Notes: generated from the sequence alone by a model not told the origin. 64,000 bases of DNA from Oopsacas minuta (GCA_024704765.1 JAKMXF010000321.1:62001-126000), one strand, 5' to 3'; shown: positions 34,201 through 44,738, counted from the first letter of the stretch. A program made the numbers and translations.

Positions 34201-37200
34201 TCTATCCCATCGGTAAGAGTCTTCATATTCAAATTGGCCCATAGAGTGTTAGCCCACTCCTCCCTTGTCCTCTTTTGGTCCTCATAGAGGGAGTATATCT
34301 TGTCCAGGGCTTTGATCTCTCTGTCCACCTCAAGGAGTTCAGGAAATGAAGTTATTTGTAAATCGAATAGTTTCTCAGCTTTTGCTAATTCGACCCTCTG
34401 GACTTCAAGCTCAGCCTGTTGTTGTTTATAAGCCTTCATAACAGACAGACCATGGTCCAATTCAGCACCCACCGAACTGGGACCCTCCTCTTTAAACTTT
34501 TTGTTGAAATCAGAAGCGACTGAAGTGAAGTCTGTCACCTGTTTGAGTGTTATTTTCGTGAATTGGCGCTTAACTGGAACTAAAGATCTATTTGTTGATT
34601 TTGTTGTCCTCAACAGTTCCAACCAGCGTTCCTCTAAATTGTCACAAAGTGCTTGTTCCTCTCCTGGTACTTCTATCTTATACATTCCTAATGTACGATG
34701 CCGTTCCTATGGTAGCAAACAATTAAATCACTTCAAAATGTGACATCACTCTCCTTGGACAAAAGAGGAGTGGGGATTTGTGAATATTTCGCTATCTATA
34801 CTGTAACCATGGTAACATTCCGTAGTCTCCCTTACATGCATACTACCAATTGTCATACTTTCTAGCGGTTCACTTTACAGGAATTTGTGATGTTTATCCT
34901 GAAACTTGCCAGAAGTGGAAATGACCACAAAATATGACCTCTCACCACTCATGAGCGTACAATAAACTCCTGTCATATCGAAGACCGCGATAATTACTCA
35001 GATGTAACTGATGAAATATGTTACTTTCACAGTTTGGAACCATATTTGTACAATTCACACTTCGATATGAGCGGGTATTTCTATTATTAGATATGACAGG
35101 AGTTGATTATATATATATATATATATATGATATTTCTATAATTAGTAACAATCTACCTGAATATCTCTGTACTGCATCTCTACTTCAACAGACATATCTT
35201 TGATGTCAGATATTTTCTGTAATACAAATTTCAGGTTCTCCAAGGTGTCAGGTGGCTGATTCAGATCCTGTGATAATTGTGTCAGTTCTCCGGACAATCG
35301 TAGCAACGCTTCTTTAGCTGCTGTATTCAATAACCCGCCTAATGGTACAGGAAGGTGTGATAAACTGGAACCAAGAATATGTATGGTAACATATGGTGTT
35401 ATGATATGGAACTATAGGAGAATAGGGTCAACCATTCTAATAGTGATATACTTAATTGGACCAACGCCTAACTTCGACCTCATGGGATCAAAATGGAATA
35501 GCCTGGGTATGAACCTTGGTCCGCAGGGTTTCCTATACGATAGTTCCAATAGGAACTAACCTAATGACTTAATCCAATTCTGAATATAATTCTGAACAGA
35601 ATTTGCAAGAGAACTCAAATCCAGCTGTATACATCTTATACGTTGAAACTCTGGAGATTGATTGGCTGCCTCAAGCCATCGAACAGCTGATTGCAGTCTG
35701 TAATCAAACTGAATTACAGACAATTTCTTCTGAGCTATTTTCTCTATGTCTTTCTGTTGCTGCCACAAATGTCTGTATCTGTCAAATACTCACCATGGTT
35801 ACGAGATATGTTAAATGGTATGTTAATACAATAATATAACTGATAAAGCAAACAAATTTGACTGTCCGTTGGTGTTCATATTAACAAGGTTACACTGTAT
35901 GTGATATTAATTGAAGTAAAGGTGTCAAAAGTGGCTTATATTTATAAGCTAACAACCTCATCTTCCATTTGGAATGCAAATATTGCTCGATATCAATTCT
36001 AGATCCTTGACAGCTAAGAATAACATTTGCAACAAGTTCAGCTATATCAGGATTGTTCTGTAGATCTTGGAAGAATGAGTACACATATGGTTCATCTTCC
36101 CCCTCTACTGGTTGAGGTGGTGCTTCCATACACGTGCCATGTAGCCACCTGATAAACACCTTTGTTCCTTCAACGAATGCGCGTACCTTTATGAGTATAA
36201 TAACCAATCAAATAACAGAATAACATATCGATAAACCTCTTCAACAGGAAGTAGGATAAGGTTCGGTTGGTCAATCTGACCACTTATAATCTGCTTTCTA
36301 CCTCCCTGCTCAAGTGGCACAGATCCATCTCTTACTTTAAAGATGTGAAAAACTTCGAGTATAAATTCCAAAAATTTGGTGTCTTAATCTCTAAAGGTGT
36401 GAACAAGACACAGTAAACACCACTATTAATATAATATTACCAGATTAGTGTATAGCTTGTATATCTCAGAAGCAGGTGGATGTATAACAATCTCTGGTAC
36501 AGATAGGATAGAGTCAATGGAGAAGAGAGGATCTCCTCTATCAGATTCTATACACTCAAACAAGTTAGACAAGTTATCACATAACATATTCAGTATAGCT
36601 GTGTATATGTTCCTCTCCCAATATCTGTAATAGTTGCTCATCTTAGGGGAACAACCTAAGAGACCATAAATGAGACAATATAACAATTGACAAATTGGTT
36701 CCTCTATATGCTTATTAGGTAATTCACCATGGATAGTGGATATCGGAATCCCATCATCCATGGTTAATAGCTAATAAACAAGCAAGCTTAGCTTACTTGC
36801 CTTACACGGCACGCGAACACTTCATGTCCGCTGGTTGCATTATATACATGAACTTAGTTACATGTTTAACCAATTGCCATTTGAAGAATTTGGCACAAAA
36901 GGAACCATTGTAGCGGGACCAATTTCGAATTTGGGAAATGGGAAGGTTCTAAGTTGTCGTGTATGTAATTCAGAGTGGCATAGAAAGTGTCACATGATAC
37001 ATTAGGTGTGAGGATGAGATTAGGAAATCTAAAGTTAACATTCTCAACAGTTACAGTTTGACAAAAGAGATTACTCTAACTTTTCAATAAAATACTAGAA
37101 TCCTATTTCTTGTAATTAATTACATTTTCACGCCTTTCTGCGGGTGTGCAAAATACCCCATCCTGTCGATGGGCAAAATTCATTATTAACTCAAGTTGTC

Positions 37201-40200
37201 CTCACCTGTACTTGTTTTAAAAACAATTCCCTCCAATTTGGTAAGAATTGGACCAATAGCCCTATACTTCCGTGTCAATAGGCACATAGTTTCGCTCCTA
37301 TTCTGCTCTATAGTGTCAAAAAATGATTTCGCATCCGGGGGGCTACCATCCAGCTGAGGGGAAGCTCTCACAAATAAGACCGCTTCTGAGATTGTACGTA
37401 CCCTCATTGCAATCTCATCTGAACTTTTCATAACCTATACTCAAAGTATCATATGGTTACCATGGATACATCCAGGAATGTGTCAACAAATACCTGAGTA
37501 ACAAATGACTCAAAAGTGCTGAGTCCCTCTTCACACCTGTTGATATAATCTGAGATGGCTAAACTGTTCCAATTGTGTCGCTTTGAACCTGGTCTGATAA
37601 TTTTCTGTAAAATTCTAACTCTTTCCTCTAACAACAGAAACTCGGGTTCTGGTACTGAGTACATCAGCTGATTGTATCTCCTCACACATCGGTCTAAACC
37701 ATCTCTATACCTAACCGGAACTAACTGAATTAAACCAGAACTATAGACTCATAACAGAGCATTACAACTCTTCTAAGTTACTGGTCATACACTTGGATAT
37801 ATGAATATGGAACTAATTATTTATAGGTGTCATAATATGGAACTAACTTTATATAGCTGTCCTCCTGCAGAGCGACATTCCTAGCTAGTTCAGGAATGTT
37901 ATAACCCAGCTGTTCTAGATATTTAGTCTCTTGAATTATTTCATTCAGCTCAGAAGCGAAATTAACGATAAACACCTCTGATGGGGCAAGAGGCACAAAA
38001 CCTGTCTCATCGGTTTGATCCCCCATGACCGAGTGTAAGAGACGATCTTTACTTGGGGAAATTAGTTCCGTTCTATCAGGCGTTAGTTCCAGTTCAGCTG
38101 TCCTTAATATAGTCCTTTTGAGATATGAAGCTAGATGAAGTTCTTGAATATCCACCCAATCTTGATACAAATTATCTTCGTACTCTTTCATAGAGCGAGC
38201 GATGACCAAATATTTATTTTTAGCCACTCTCCCTCTGTCACTATCTATCAGGTCTTTCATGGCCTATAAATATATTGGAACTAACACTCATAGTTCCATA
38301 AAGAACATGCATACCCCTTCAGGTCAAATTATGGTATCAATACCCTTGGATATGATATATATACATAACTAACACTTATAGTTCCATATATACCTGGAAC
38401 TTAAGTACAGCATGCTTAATCTTCTGGAAGAGAGATCTACTCCAATGAATAGCACCTGCTATCTTAGGAAAGCTCTTATAAATAGGCGGGTGATCCTTAC
38501 GTCTAAGGAACAGCTGATTAATGGTGTCTAGCTCTTTCTCGAATTGAGACAGAATCTCTCCAAACTTTTTCATTAAAGTATTCTTAATAGCGCCACGTGA
38601 CCCGATATTCTGATACTTCTGCAGGAGATCAAATGCCCCCTCAGAGGAACGGAGGGTGCGGAATGACTCGTCAATAAACTGGACAGCTTGTTGCTCCATT
38701 TGCTCAACATTACTCTGGAAAGAGGCCATCAAATTCTGCCAATCAGATTGCTTGTTTGGGTCAAATATGTCAAATCGAACTATCTCAAAAGGTGTGACCA
38801 AGTTGTTTACTTTTGTGCGAACTTTATCAATGCTCTTTGATTCTCCTAGAATATACATAATTAAAAAGCTAAACATCCAAACAGTCAAATATTCATATTT
38901 CTGAACTTTATATGAGAACTGTTGTTTCAAAAGGTGACCATATGGTTTGTTAATCAAACAGTTAACACAGCTAAACGATTACACAATGAAACGGTTAATC
39001 ACCTGTAACAGCTTTCAGATCGTCTCCGAAAATATTAAAGAACTCCTCCATGGTCTGAGACAAGGTGTGAATATCTTCACAAATGCCAGACATGTAATTA
39101 GTAACCTTGAATAGCTTAGCTCTATCAAATTCCCATCTAGCATCTCTACCAGAATTTTCTATCTTAGCTCTTACATCCATATAGGAACTAAACCATAGTT
39201 CCAGTGTCTGTTTAGCATCTGTTGTTAACTGAAGAGGTTTATAAATATGTAAATAACAACAAAATATGAAGGAAAAATGTAAACAATAATAATAATAACA
39301 ATTGAATGGGAGAAATAGAAATGTAACAATCAATATTTTTGAAATGTTTACGAAGAAATTCTTCCCTAGCAACGAAAGTTCATCTCTAACGAGCAAAGGA
39401 ATGCGGTATATATAGGTTCAATAACCTCTTTATCTCTAACAAAACAACAATAAAAGGTGTGAAAATATGTATCTACCTGTTTTACAGTTCCCAGCGTATG
39501 TGGGCTTCTGTTCTTAAACAGGAACTTAATATTTAGAGTAGCTTGTATCTTCTGAGACAATTGCCAAGCTATCCTCTCCATTAATGGAACCATCTGATCG
39601 TCCCTATTAAAATGACGAGAGATTATCCAAACCATCCTCAGAGCATTCATCATGGGAGGAATAGAGTCTTTTATTAACACGAAACTCTTGCCTACATGGT
39701 TTCAGTTCCAGTTTAATATGGAACTTAATATCACCGTAGAAATATATGTCTTATACAGAATGATGGTGTAAAAGACATATAATATTATAGTTCCATATTA
39801 TAACACTTACCAGCAGTTATATTCTTGAAGTGTCTTTCAAGTGTCATCAGAAATCTAACATTGTCTTTAGCTTCTACATACATTTTCCCTAAATCTGATT
39901 TATTGGAGTTGAATCCGACAAGAAAGCCAGAATCTACAGATCGAAGTAATTCCAAACACGATTCAACCTAAACAGTTAAACAATTAAACAGCTGAACAGT
40001 AACACTATTAGGCGCTATAACTTTGGTTCCTGATTATACACCAAAACTTAAATAAATAGCCAAACAATCAAACAGTAAAATTTATTAAACTCCATCTGGG
40101 GCAATTAATGTCTCATCCATGGTCCGTATAATATAATAAACTGGTCAATAAGTGTCCGCTATGTCAGGTGGCAGTTATTGTGCGTTGCAATGGTTACCTG

Positions 40201-41951
40201 CACAAGTTTGATCTGTTCCCACATACTGCTAATTACTCCATTCCTCTCCTTCCAGTACTCAATCTCAGACAGGGGTCCTGACCCCTTCCTGTCCATATCA
40301 TTACATTTAATTATGACAGAGTGTATAGATTGTGTCCAGTTAGTGACACATGACTCCACTCGCTCCAGGGTGCGTGGGTCTCTTGAGATAGTTCCACTTC
40401 CAAGATTAGGGATATCTGGTAGTTCTAGTTTGATTTCTCCTTCCACCTGCTGAATTGTTTGATGTATTTGCGAGAGGAACTTCCTCACATTAACTACAAG
40501 ATCATCTCTAACCACGCGACGAGTTGACCCTAAAGAATGTATAGTTACACACAGCTGAACTTCTTATCGAGGTGTCAGGAAGCATTTGATCTGCACCCCA
40601 CTTCAGGATACACCATAGTCTACTAAAGATAAGGCTGATCACTGAGTCAATTTCACTGGACCAGGGATAAAAGAAAGTGGATATATTTGATGGGAAATTC
40701 TGTAATCGCCAATAATATGAATAATATCCTGTGGACTCCTTGCTGTCCTCTGTGGACCACCAAATGGACCATGGGCCCCAGGTTGGGAACAGCTGGTTTT
40801 CTGTTGTATAGTATTAATTAATAAATACCTGACAGGATTTCAGAAATTAATTGAGGCTGATTAGGATCTCCTCCAGTCAAGCTATGTAGAGATAGAGAAC
40901 TGACAGTCCTTGAGGGCTGTTTGGAAGATGATACATTATTTTGATCTGTTTGGCTAGCTAAACAACAACAACAACAAATAAATATATGACAATATTAAAC
41001 ATAAGGCTACTGTTAGTTGTAAACAGCTCCACCACTTGCATCAAGGATGCCAGTCACATGAATATTGTCAGTATTCAATTACAAATATATTCACTAACTA
41101 ACGGGTGAATAGTAGTGACAGACCTCCTTTAACACGCAAAATTAACAATTCAGAATTTGATAATTCTCCAAAAATTAGACACTTTGTATTCTAACGTCAT
41201 AACATAATGAGATATGAAATATCGCTGCTCGTATGCTATGATAGACATCATATGGAGCTGAAACAAGTTCGTCATTAACAGTGCCTAGAAATAAAACAAA
41301 CAACAAACAAACAAACAAACATACTTACCAACAGCTCCAGCCTGGAATAGAGGCAGATACACATGTGTCAAAATATTCTCTAACGCTTTCAAACTATTCC
41401 CAGGAATAGATCCGTACTCAAACATTTCTCCCATCAACAGCTTAGCTTCTGATTGGCTGGTTACAGCTGGTATTGAGTGTGATATATTTGGTATAAAATA
41501 CACTACATTAGCATACGTGAGGTCTTCTGTAATATCTCTGATACACATCTTAAGAGTAATCACATTCTTTACATCTACAAACATTCCAACGCGTTACCTA
41601 GCAACATGGTTACTGCTCGGGGGACCAGGAGAGGGCACTGGACGTGACGGCCCTACCTAGTAACCAAATTTATGCTAAAATATGTAACTAACCTCCATTT
41701 GATTCATTCGTAGAATTCCTGTGAACATTTTGATTGCAGGAATTAGCGTCATAGAAAACAACAGCTGACATTTCTTCTAGCATTCCATTCCTGTTGTCAA
41801 GGTAATCAACCAAACTGACGCCGATATTTTTATCACATTCCAACATATCCAAGAATCGTGCGTCTCCATGGCAACCAATCAGACATGAAACCATTTCCTT
41901 AAACCACCAAACACGGAGGTCTGTTGTACAGAGCTCTGTGCTAGTTGGCAT
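19254..41951 (-). CDS. DNAH10: Axonemal dynein heavy chain, DNAH10-like (inner arm), about 36 exons
   Basis: Reading right to left, exons lie at about 41951-41693, 41575-41333, 40960-40831, 40530-40198, 39969-39812, 39690-39478, 39449-39385, 39230-39001, 38846-38393, 38262-37846, 37710-37493, 37432-37206, 36763-36441, 36370-36237, 36187-35895, 35790-35560, 35340-35157, 34709-33852, 33673-29645, 29250-29034, 28970-28747, 28480-28085, 28030-27776, 27690-27410, 27280-27010, 26925-26590, 26342-26193, 25912-25401, 25232-24907, 24752-24525, 24400-24120, 23965-23400, 23348-23033, 20628-20260, 19771-19601 and 19546-19254. Edges are approximate except the last three. P-loops are intact in AAA1 (GPAGTGKT, near 32430), AAA2 (GPTGGGKS), AAA3 (GETGTSKT) and AAA4 (GVGGSGKQS). 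The stalk and microtubule-binding domain lie at about 28.0-27.0 kb. The C-terminal domain ([17 protein letters not shown]) is complete. AAA1-AAA3 wording fits DNAH10 best. It powers ciliary beating as an inner-arm motor. One 4-kb exon carries AAA1-AAA3. Confidence 0.9.
19547..19600 (-). other. 54-nt terminal intron of the dynein gene
   Basis: GT-AG bounded (CTG|GTAATTTATC ... GTAACAG|GG). It is a multiple of three with no stop, so retention would insert 18 residues between ..DERPESG and [10 protein letters not shown]. The conserved dynein C-terminus is contiguous only when it is removed. It contains a TGGAACTA-type word (TAGTTCCATA on the minus strand). Confidence 0.75.
19838..20001. mobile_element. 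Tc1/mariner-like MITE, 'GGAGTCTCCGAAAA' family, copy 1
   Basis: The left end reads AGTCTCCCAAAACGGACACTCC. The right end, reverse-complemented, reads CAGTGGAGTCTCCGAATAACGG and is followed by TA. Internal GTCTCCGAAAAGCGGACAATT units repeat. A sister element lies at about 55632-55781. It sits in the dynein intron 20260-19771. Confidence 0.65.
20066..20189. mobile_element. Degenerate hAT-like MITE of the CAGCGGT family
   Basis: The left end CGCGGTTCCAACCTTTTTC, the internal ATGGACCCCTCCC, and the right end CCCAGGTTAGGAACA match the element at 3627. The terminal bases are eroded and no clean target duplication is visible. Confidence 0.5.
20734..22566 (+). repeat. Left arm of a large inverted duplication
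   Basis: This stretch is the near-exact reverse complement of 41937-43772. It contains a coiled-coil/NHL gene, its 5' flank, the dynein promoter region and the first 15 bases of the dynein coding sequence (ATGCCAACTAGCACA at 22552-22566). Identity breaks abruptly at 20734/43772. Past 22566 homology resumes in patches: 22724-22776 matches dynein intron 1 (41581-41630, reversed). The arm lies inside the dynein intron 20629-23032. Confidence 0.9.
21100..22371 (+). CDS. Coiled-coil/NHL-repeat protein (423 aa), nested antisense in a dynein intron
   Basis: A single exon starting [14 protein letters not shown]. Residues 12-115 are a coiled coil ([40 protein letters not shown]) ending [13 protein letters not shown], related to the module of the other NHL genes. 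From about residue 135 six NHL blades follow ([16 protein letters not shown] is the clearest). It is shorter than the 548-590 residue relatives because the tyrosine/proline-rich linker is almost absent. It lies wholly inside one dynein intron on the opposite strand. The frame is intact and differs from the 42146-43405 copy by scattered, often synonymous substitutions and a short region near residues 185-200, suggesting it is or recently was functional. Confidence 0.87.
   Translation: MANYNAPGIAPVDDIETRINQLFDGLFLRLHQRRLTLIAAYHDLRDDKAARPLTRINKFEQLVGLKAETERRLQLNELRELQERVLADIEQELEELNTPQPETHIVFRAQSEPLEELIAGLGEVLELEIAPIVPKYDNMRQVVAVGEYGRAPGELLDPHTITVDPNTNNIFVTEGELFGSHVRISIFSEKGYYLDSFTHQDMECPYGIAIHGEYVYITDTEVDAVFCFKKRNDYSLITKVGIKGTQIGEFSFPYSLSVSSTGDVYVADYGNNRIQILNSSLVYMRNLTEQEIRKPRDIKLTADEVYVLCEDNPCVHVFSHTGGRLRSLISMGSQMEITVPYLFCLDSAGNILISDRFSKAIKIFSKEGNHIQTIQVEVQEDRTWPNRNKFSSPFALALTNELNLVVLSNFSQFSLRIFSCMNL
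22552..22587 (+). pseudogene. Orphan dynein start (promoter plus first five codons)
   Basis: ATGCCAACTAGCACA is identical to the first 15 coding bases of the dynein gene (reverse of 41951-41937) and is preceded by the duplicated dynein 5' flank (22372-22551). After five codons homology stops, and the frame terminates in the adjacent hAT MITE. It is a by-product of the inverted duplication and not a gene in itself, but its upstream flank could still start transcription. Confidence 0.75.
22588..22710. mobile_element. hAT-like MITE, CAGTGGTTCTCAACC ends
   Basis: A 123-base element. The left end is CAGTGGTTCTCAACCTTGG and the right end is GGTTGAGAGCCAGTG, a near-perfect inverted repeat. It is flanked by CTTTAGAG (22580-22587) and CTTTAGAA (22711-22718), seven of eight bases matching. 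It inserted right at the edge of the inverted-duplication arm. Confidence 0.85.
22875..23020. repeat. Dispersed repeat, also at about 41010-41160 (inverted) and 60385-60440
   Basis: Shared landmarks are GTGTTAAAGGAGGT, CACTATATTCACCCGTTAGTT and GACAATATTCATGTG, then a GGTGGAGCTG-like box. The copy at 41160-41010 is collinear with the inverted duplication, but the third copy shows it is a dispersed family. Confidence 0.6.
23995..24120. repeat. Dispersed repeat with 'GAGGGGTGTAG..ACCAACGAGGTAAC', copy 1
   Basis: About 125 bases in a dynein intron that match 62790-62940: CTCACTGAGGGGTGTAG, ATACCAACGAGGTAAC, GTTGGTGAATATATT and TTATGTCCCC occur in the same order. No coding capacity. Confidence 0.6.
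25940..26070. mobile_element. Second copy of the 18528 MITE family, reverse orientation
   Basis: GGAGTAGCAATACATG, ACCGGTATAAATATACAGGA and GGTGCTTATAACC match the reverse complement of 18528-18673 in order. It sits in a dynein intron. Confidence 0.55.
29298..29460. mobile_element. MITE of the 'CAATAAACTCCTGTCATATC' family, copy 1
   Basis: The left end CAATAAACTCCTATTATATC and right end GATATAACGGGAGTTGAC are inverted repeats. The interior shares ATTTGTACAAATTCACACTT with the copies at 34960 and 55440. It lies in a dynein intron. Confidence 0.65.
33712..33832. repeat. (GTTT)n low-complexity run in a dynein intron
   Basis: Repeated TTTG/GTTT units with interruptions. Similar (GTTT)n runs occur at 19797-19817, 20018-20048, 25268-25307 and 25360-25382. 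Confidence 0.85.
34960..35107. mobile_element. MITE of the 'CAATAAACTCCTGTCATATC' family, copy 2
   Basis: This is the best-preserved copy. CAATAAACTCCTGTCATATC at the left and GATATGACAGGAGTTGAT at the right form inverted repeats, with TA on both sides. It is followed by a (TA)n run. Confidence 0.7.
40731..40797. mobile_element. Right-end fragment of the CAGCGGT hAT-like family
   Basis: GTGGACCACCAAATGGACC then CCCAGGTTGGGAACAGCTG match the right half of the element at 3627-3747. A sister fragment lies at 60970-61044. No left end is visible. Confidence 0.5.
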
Positions 41952-42145
41952 AATTACAGATTAGTAGTTCTATATGGAACTAATTAGAGAACTGAAACTA
42001 CTAACGAATTCATAAATTTGTTGTTGTTGTTGTTGTTGTGTGTATACTTAATGTGTATTGTATGATACTACAGGAAATTGTAAAGAATGATTTTGGTTGT
42101 TAGGGAAGTGAATTTTCTAATCGAATAAATTACAAATATGAAATA
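41952..42145 (-). promoter_or_regulatory. NHL 3' flank / dynein promoter interval
   Basis: Only 194 bases separate the stop of the upstream NHL gene from the dynein ATG on the same strand, so this interval must hold the NHL 3' end and the dynein start region. It includes a (TTG)n run and TGGAACTAATTAG. It is duplicated at 22372-22551. Confidence 0.5.
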
Positions 42146-43405
42146 TTACAAATTCATACATGAAAATATTCTGAGTGGAAATTCAGAAAAGTTAGACAAA
42201 ACAACTAAATTGAACTCTTTTGTTAGAGCTAATGCTAAAGAGGTGGAGAAATAAAATATATATTGCTCATCTTCCTCTTGTATAGTCCGTATATGATTTC
42301 CTTCTTTTGAGAATATCTTGATATCTCTCGTAGTCCAATCACTGATAAGAATATTCTTTGTTGGGTCCAGACAGAAGAAACAAGGGTCAGTAATTTCCAT
42401 CTGGCTACCACTTGATATAAGAGAGCGGAGTCTCCCTCCTGTGTGAGAGAAGACATGGACACAGGGATTGTCGAAACAGAGCACGTATACCTCATCAGAT
42501 GTTAGCTTGATGTCAAGAGGTCTCCTAATTTCCTGTTCAGTGAGGTTACGCATATAGATCAGAGAACTGTTGAGGATTTGGATTCTATTGTTACCAAAAT
42601 CTGCCACGTATACATCTCCGGTAGAAGATACAGAGAGGCTATAAGGGAAGTTAAACTCTCCAATCTGAGTTCCCAGAATCCCTACCTTAGTGATTAGAGA
42701 GTAATCATTCCTCTTTTTGAAGCAGAACACTGCATCTACTTCTGTATCTGTGATATACACATATTCCCCGTGTATGGCTATACCGTGTGGACACTTCATG
42801 TCCTGGTGAGTAAAGCTATCTAGATAGTCTCCTTTCTCAGAAAAGATGGAGATACGTGCAAGTGATCCGTAAAATTCACCCTCTGTAACAAATATATTAT
42901 TGGTATTAGGATCAACAGTGACATCTTTAGGATTATACAATTCACCAGGAGCTCTCCCGTTCTTCCCAACAGCTACCACCTGTCTCATGTTATCATACTT
43001 AGGTACAACAGGTGCTACCTCCTCCTCCTCTAGGACCTCTCCCAGTCCTGTAATAAGTTTCTCTAGGGGTTCAGATTGTGCTCTGAATACAATATGGGTC
43101 TCAGGTTGGGGGGTATTTAACTCTGCTAGTTCTTGCTCGATATCAGCAAGCACTCTCTCTTGTAGCTCTCGAAGCTCGTTCAATTGGAGACGACGCTCCG
43201 TTTCGGCCTTCATACCGACCAGTTGTTCAAACTTGTTTATGCGGGTGAATGGTCTGGCTGCCTTATCGTCACGCAGGTCATGATACGCGGCAATGAGGGT
43301 TAATCGTCTCTGATTGAGGCGAAGAAACAAACCATCGAATAGCTCATTGATTCGTATCTCGATATCGTCTACGGGGGCTATTCCTGGGGCGTTATAGTTT
43401 GCCAT
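42146..43405 (-). CDS. Coiled-coil/NHL-repeat protein (419 aa), sister of the nested gene
   Basis: A single exon starting [14 protein letters not shown]. Like its sister at 21100, it has a coiled coil to about residue 115 and six NHL blades ([16 protein letters not shown]). It differs from the sister by scattered substitutions. Local differences cluster near residues 150-160, in the loop around the third blade and in the last 40 residues (EEDEQYIFYFSTS versus [15 protein letters not shown]). It lies immediately upstream of the dynein gene in the same direction and is inferred to be the ancestral copy. There is no RING or B-box. Confidence 0.87.
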   Translation of the reverse strand: MANYNAPGIAPVDDIEIRINELFDGLFLRLNQRRLTLIAAYHDLRDDKAARPFTRINKFEQLVGMKAETERRLQLNELRELQERVLADIEQELAELNTPQPETHIVFRAQSEPLEKLITGLGEVLEEEEVAPVVPKYDNMRQVVAVGKNGRAPGELYNPKDVTVDPNTNNIFVTEGEFYGSLARISIFSEKGDYLDSFTHQDMKCPHGIAIHGEYVYITDTEVDAVFCFKKRNDYSLITKVGILGTQIGEFNFPYSLSVSSTGDVYVADFGNNRIQILNSSLIYMRNLTEQEIRRPLDIKLTSDEVYVLCFDNPCVHVFSHTGGRLRSLISSGSQMEITDPCFFCLDPTKNILISDWTTRDIKIFSKEGNHIRTIQEEDEQYIFYFSTSLALALTKEFNLVVLSNFSEFPLRIFSCMNL

Positions 43406-43995
43406 TTATTGTTATTTGTTTCTAATAATGAAAACAGAAAAAAGTTATTGAATTGCTATAAACAAATATTTTTGTGTCTTATAAGTCCTAACTAAACTGT
43501 GACATCTCTAGTGTCACTAATGTCAATCTAATTATTGGATAATGAAACTAAACTACAATTATTTCCATAAAAGGAATTTTCTAGAATTATAACTGGAACT
43601 AATTGGCATTTTAAAGTGATCTAACCTAACACCTCCTATATTCTAATAGAATTATATTAAAGTTATAATCTTGTGACACAATTGCTGCCACAAATTCTAC
43701 TGAGTATATTCCTGTATTACTCCATGTGTGTCACAATTAATTGTGTCCTCGACACAATTCAAAAGGGATACTAACATTCCATAGATTGATTGAGTATTTC
43801 TTAATTCCATACTTAGTGACTCAGTCACACCTTTTGTTTCAGAACTAAAATCGCTCGAAACTATTTATATTCCAATAATTATTCAATTCCAGTAATCTAC
43901 AGTCGGAAAAGTAAACAAATCGAAAAGAAAGGTAGCGGGCTATTAGGCAATGATCTTAGCAACAACGCTAATAAAACATAATAGTCAACAACCAT

Positions 43996-44265
43996 CAGGG
44001 GCGGATCCAGGATATAATCTCAGGGGGGGGGGGGGGCATGTTGAGAGCGTAGCGAGTTATCCCTAAGGGGGGTTTGGGGGTCAAACCTCCCATAAAATTT
44101 TCAAATGTTATAAGCTGAATAGCGAACTACAGATATTTCTACTCCCTCTGGAGGAACCATTTAAGGAATTGTATCTTATTAGTTATTCATTTTGAGACAG
44201 AAGATTAGATCTCAAAATCTCAGGGGGGGGCTATGGCTCCTCCTACCCCCCTGTATCCGCCCCTG
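43996..44265. mobile_element. hAT-like MITE, CAGGGGCGGATCCAGG ends
   Basis: A 270-base element. The left end is CAGGGGCGGATCCAGGAT and the right end is TATCCGCCCCTG, in inverted orientation. The flanks ACAACCAT (43988-43995) and ACAACTAT (44266-44273) match at seven of eight bases. It contains a run of about 14 G near 44023-44036 and a second G run near the right end. No coding capacity. Confidence 0.85.
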
Positions 44266-44466
44266 ACAACTATTGAATGCAATATTGTAGCTCAGGTCCA
44301 AATAAACATAGTTCTGAAAACAAATAATAGAATATTTCATTTCCAAATAAGTATAACAAGTACAGTTTGTAATAATCAGGTTCTTACTATTGGTATTACT
44401 CAGGTTAATATCAAATAAAAATTTTATAGTCTGAAGGTGTTAGTATTAACGCTGTTACAATGTATA

Positions 44467-44532
44467 TCAGTTCCTCTAGGGGTTCGGATTGCCCTCTGAA
44501 TATGATAAGGGCTTCATGCTGGGGTATCCCAA
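44467..44532 (-). pseudogene. Short relic of the 419/423-aa NHL gene
   Basis: About 65 bases (TCCTCTAGGGGTTCGGATTG then CCCTCTGAATATGAT) correspond to 43057-43122 of the neighbouring NHL gene, the segment coding for its ..[13 protein letters not shown].. stretch, in the same orientation. The copy is diverged and isolated. Confidence 0.6.
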
Positions 44533-44738
44533 AATCTAATGTTTTCTATTATGCCATGTATTTCGTTACTAACTTGTTGTGAAGACAATAAACAAACAAA
44601 CAACTTGTAAACAATATCATAAATATAGATAAATATTTTGATAAATAATAAAATATTTGTAGAATATTGTAAATACTAAAATCCCAAAAATAAGTAAACA
44701 CAAGAAATATTAGTAAACAGTAAAGTGACAGGGTTACC

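Larger units (their letters stand above)
41937..43772 (-). repeat. Right arm of the large inverted duplication (donor locus)
   Basis: Near-exact reverse complement of 20734-22566. It includes the NHL gene, the 194-base interval to dynein and the first 15 dynein coding bases in their native setting, so this arm is inferred to be the source. Confidence 0.9.

Noticed and set aside
18834-41951. Several independent small dynein-like genes
   Set aside because: The fragments follow one another in the exact order of a single axonemal heavy chain, with compatible GT-AG junctions wherever checked.
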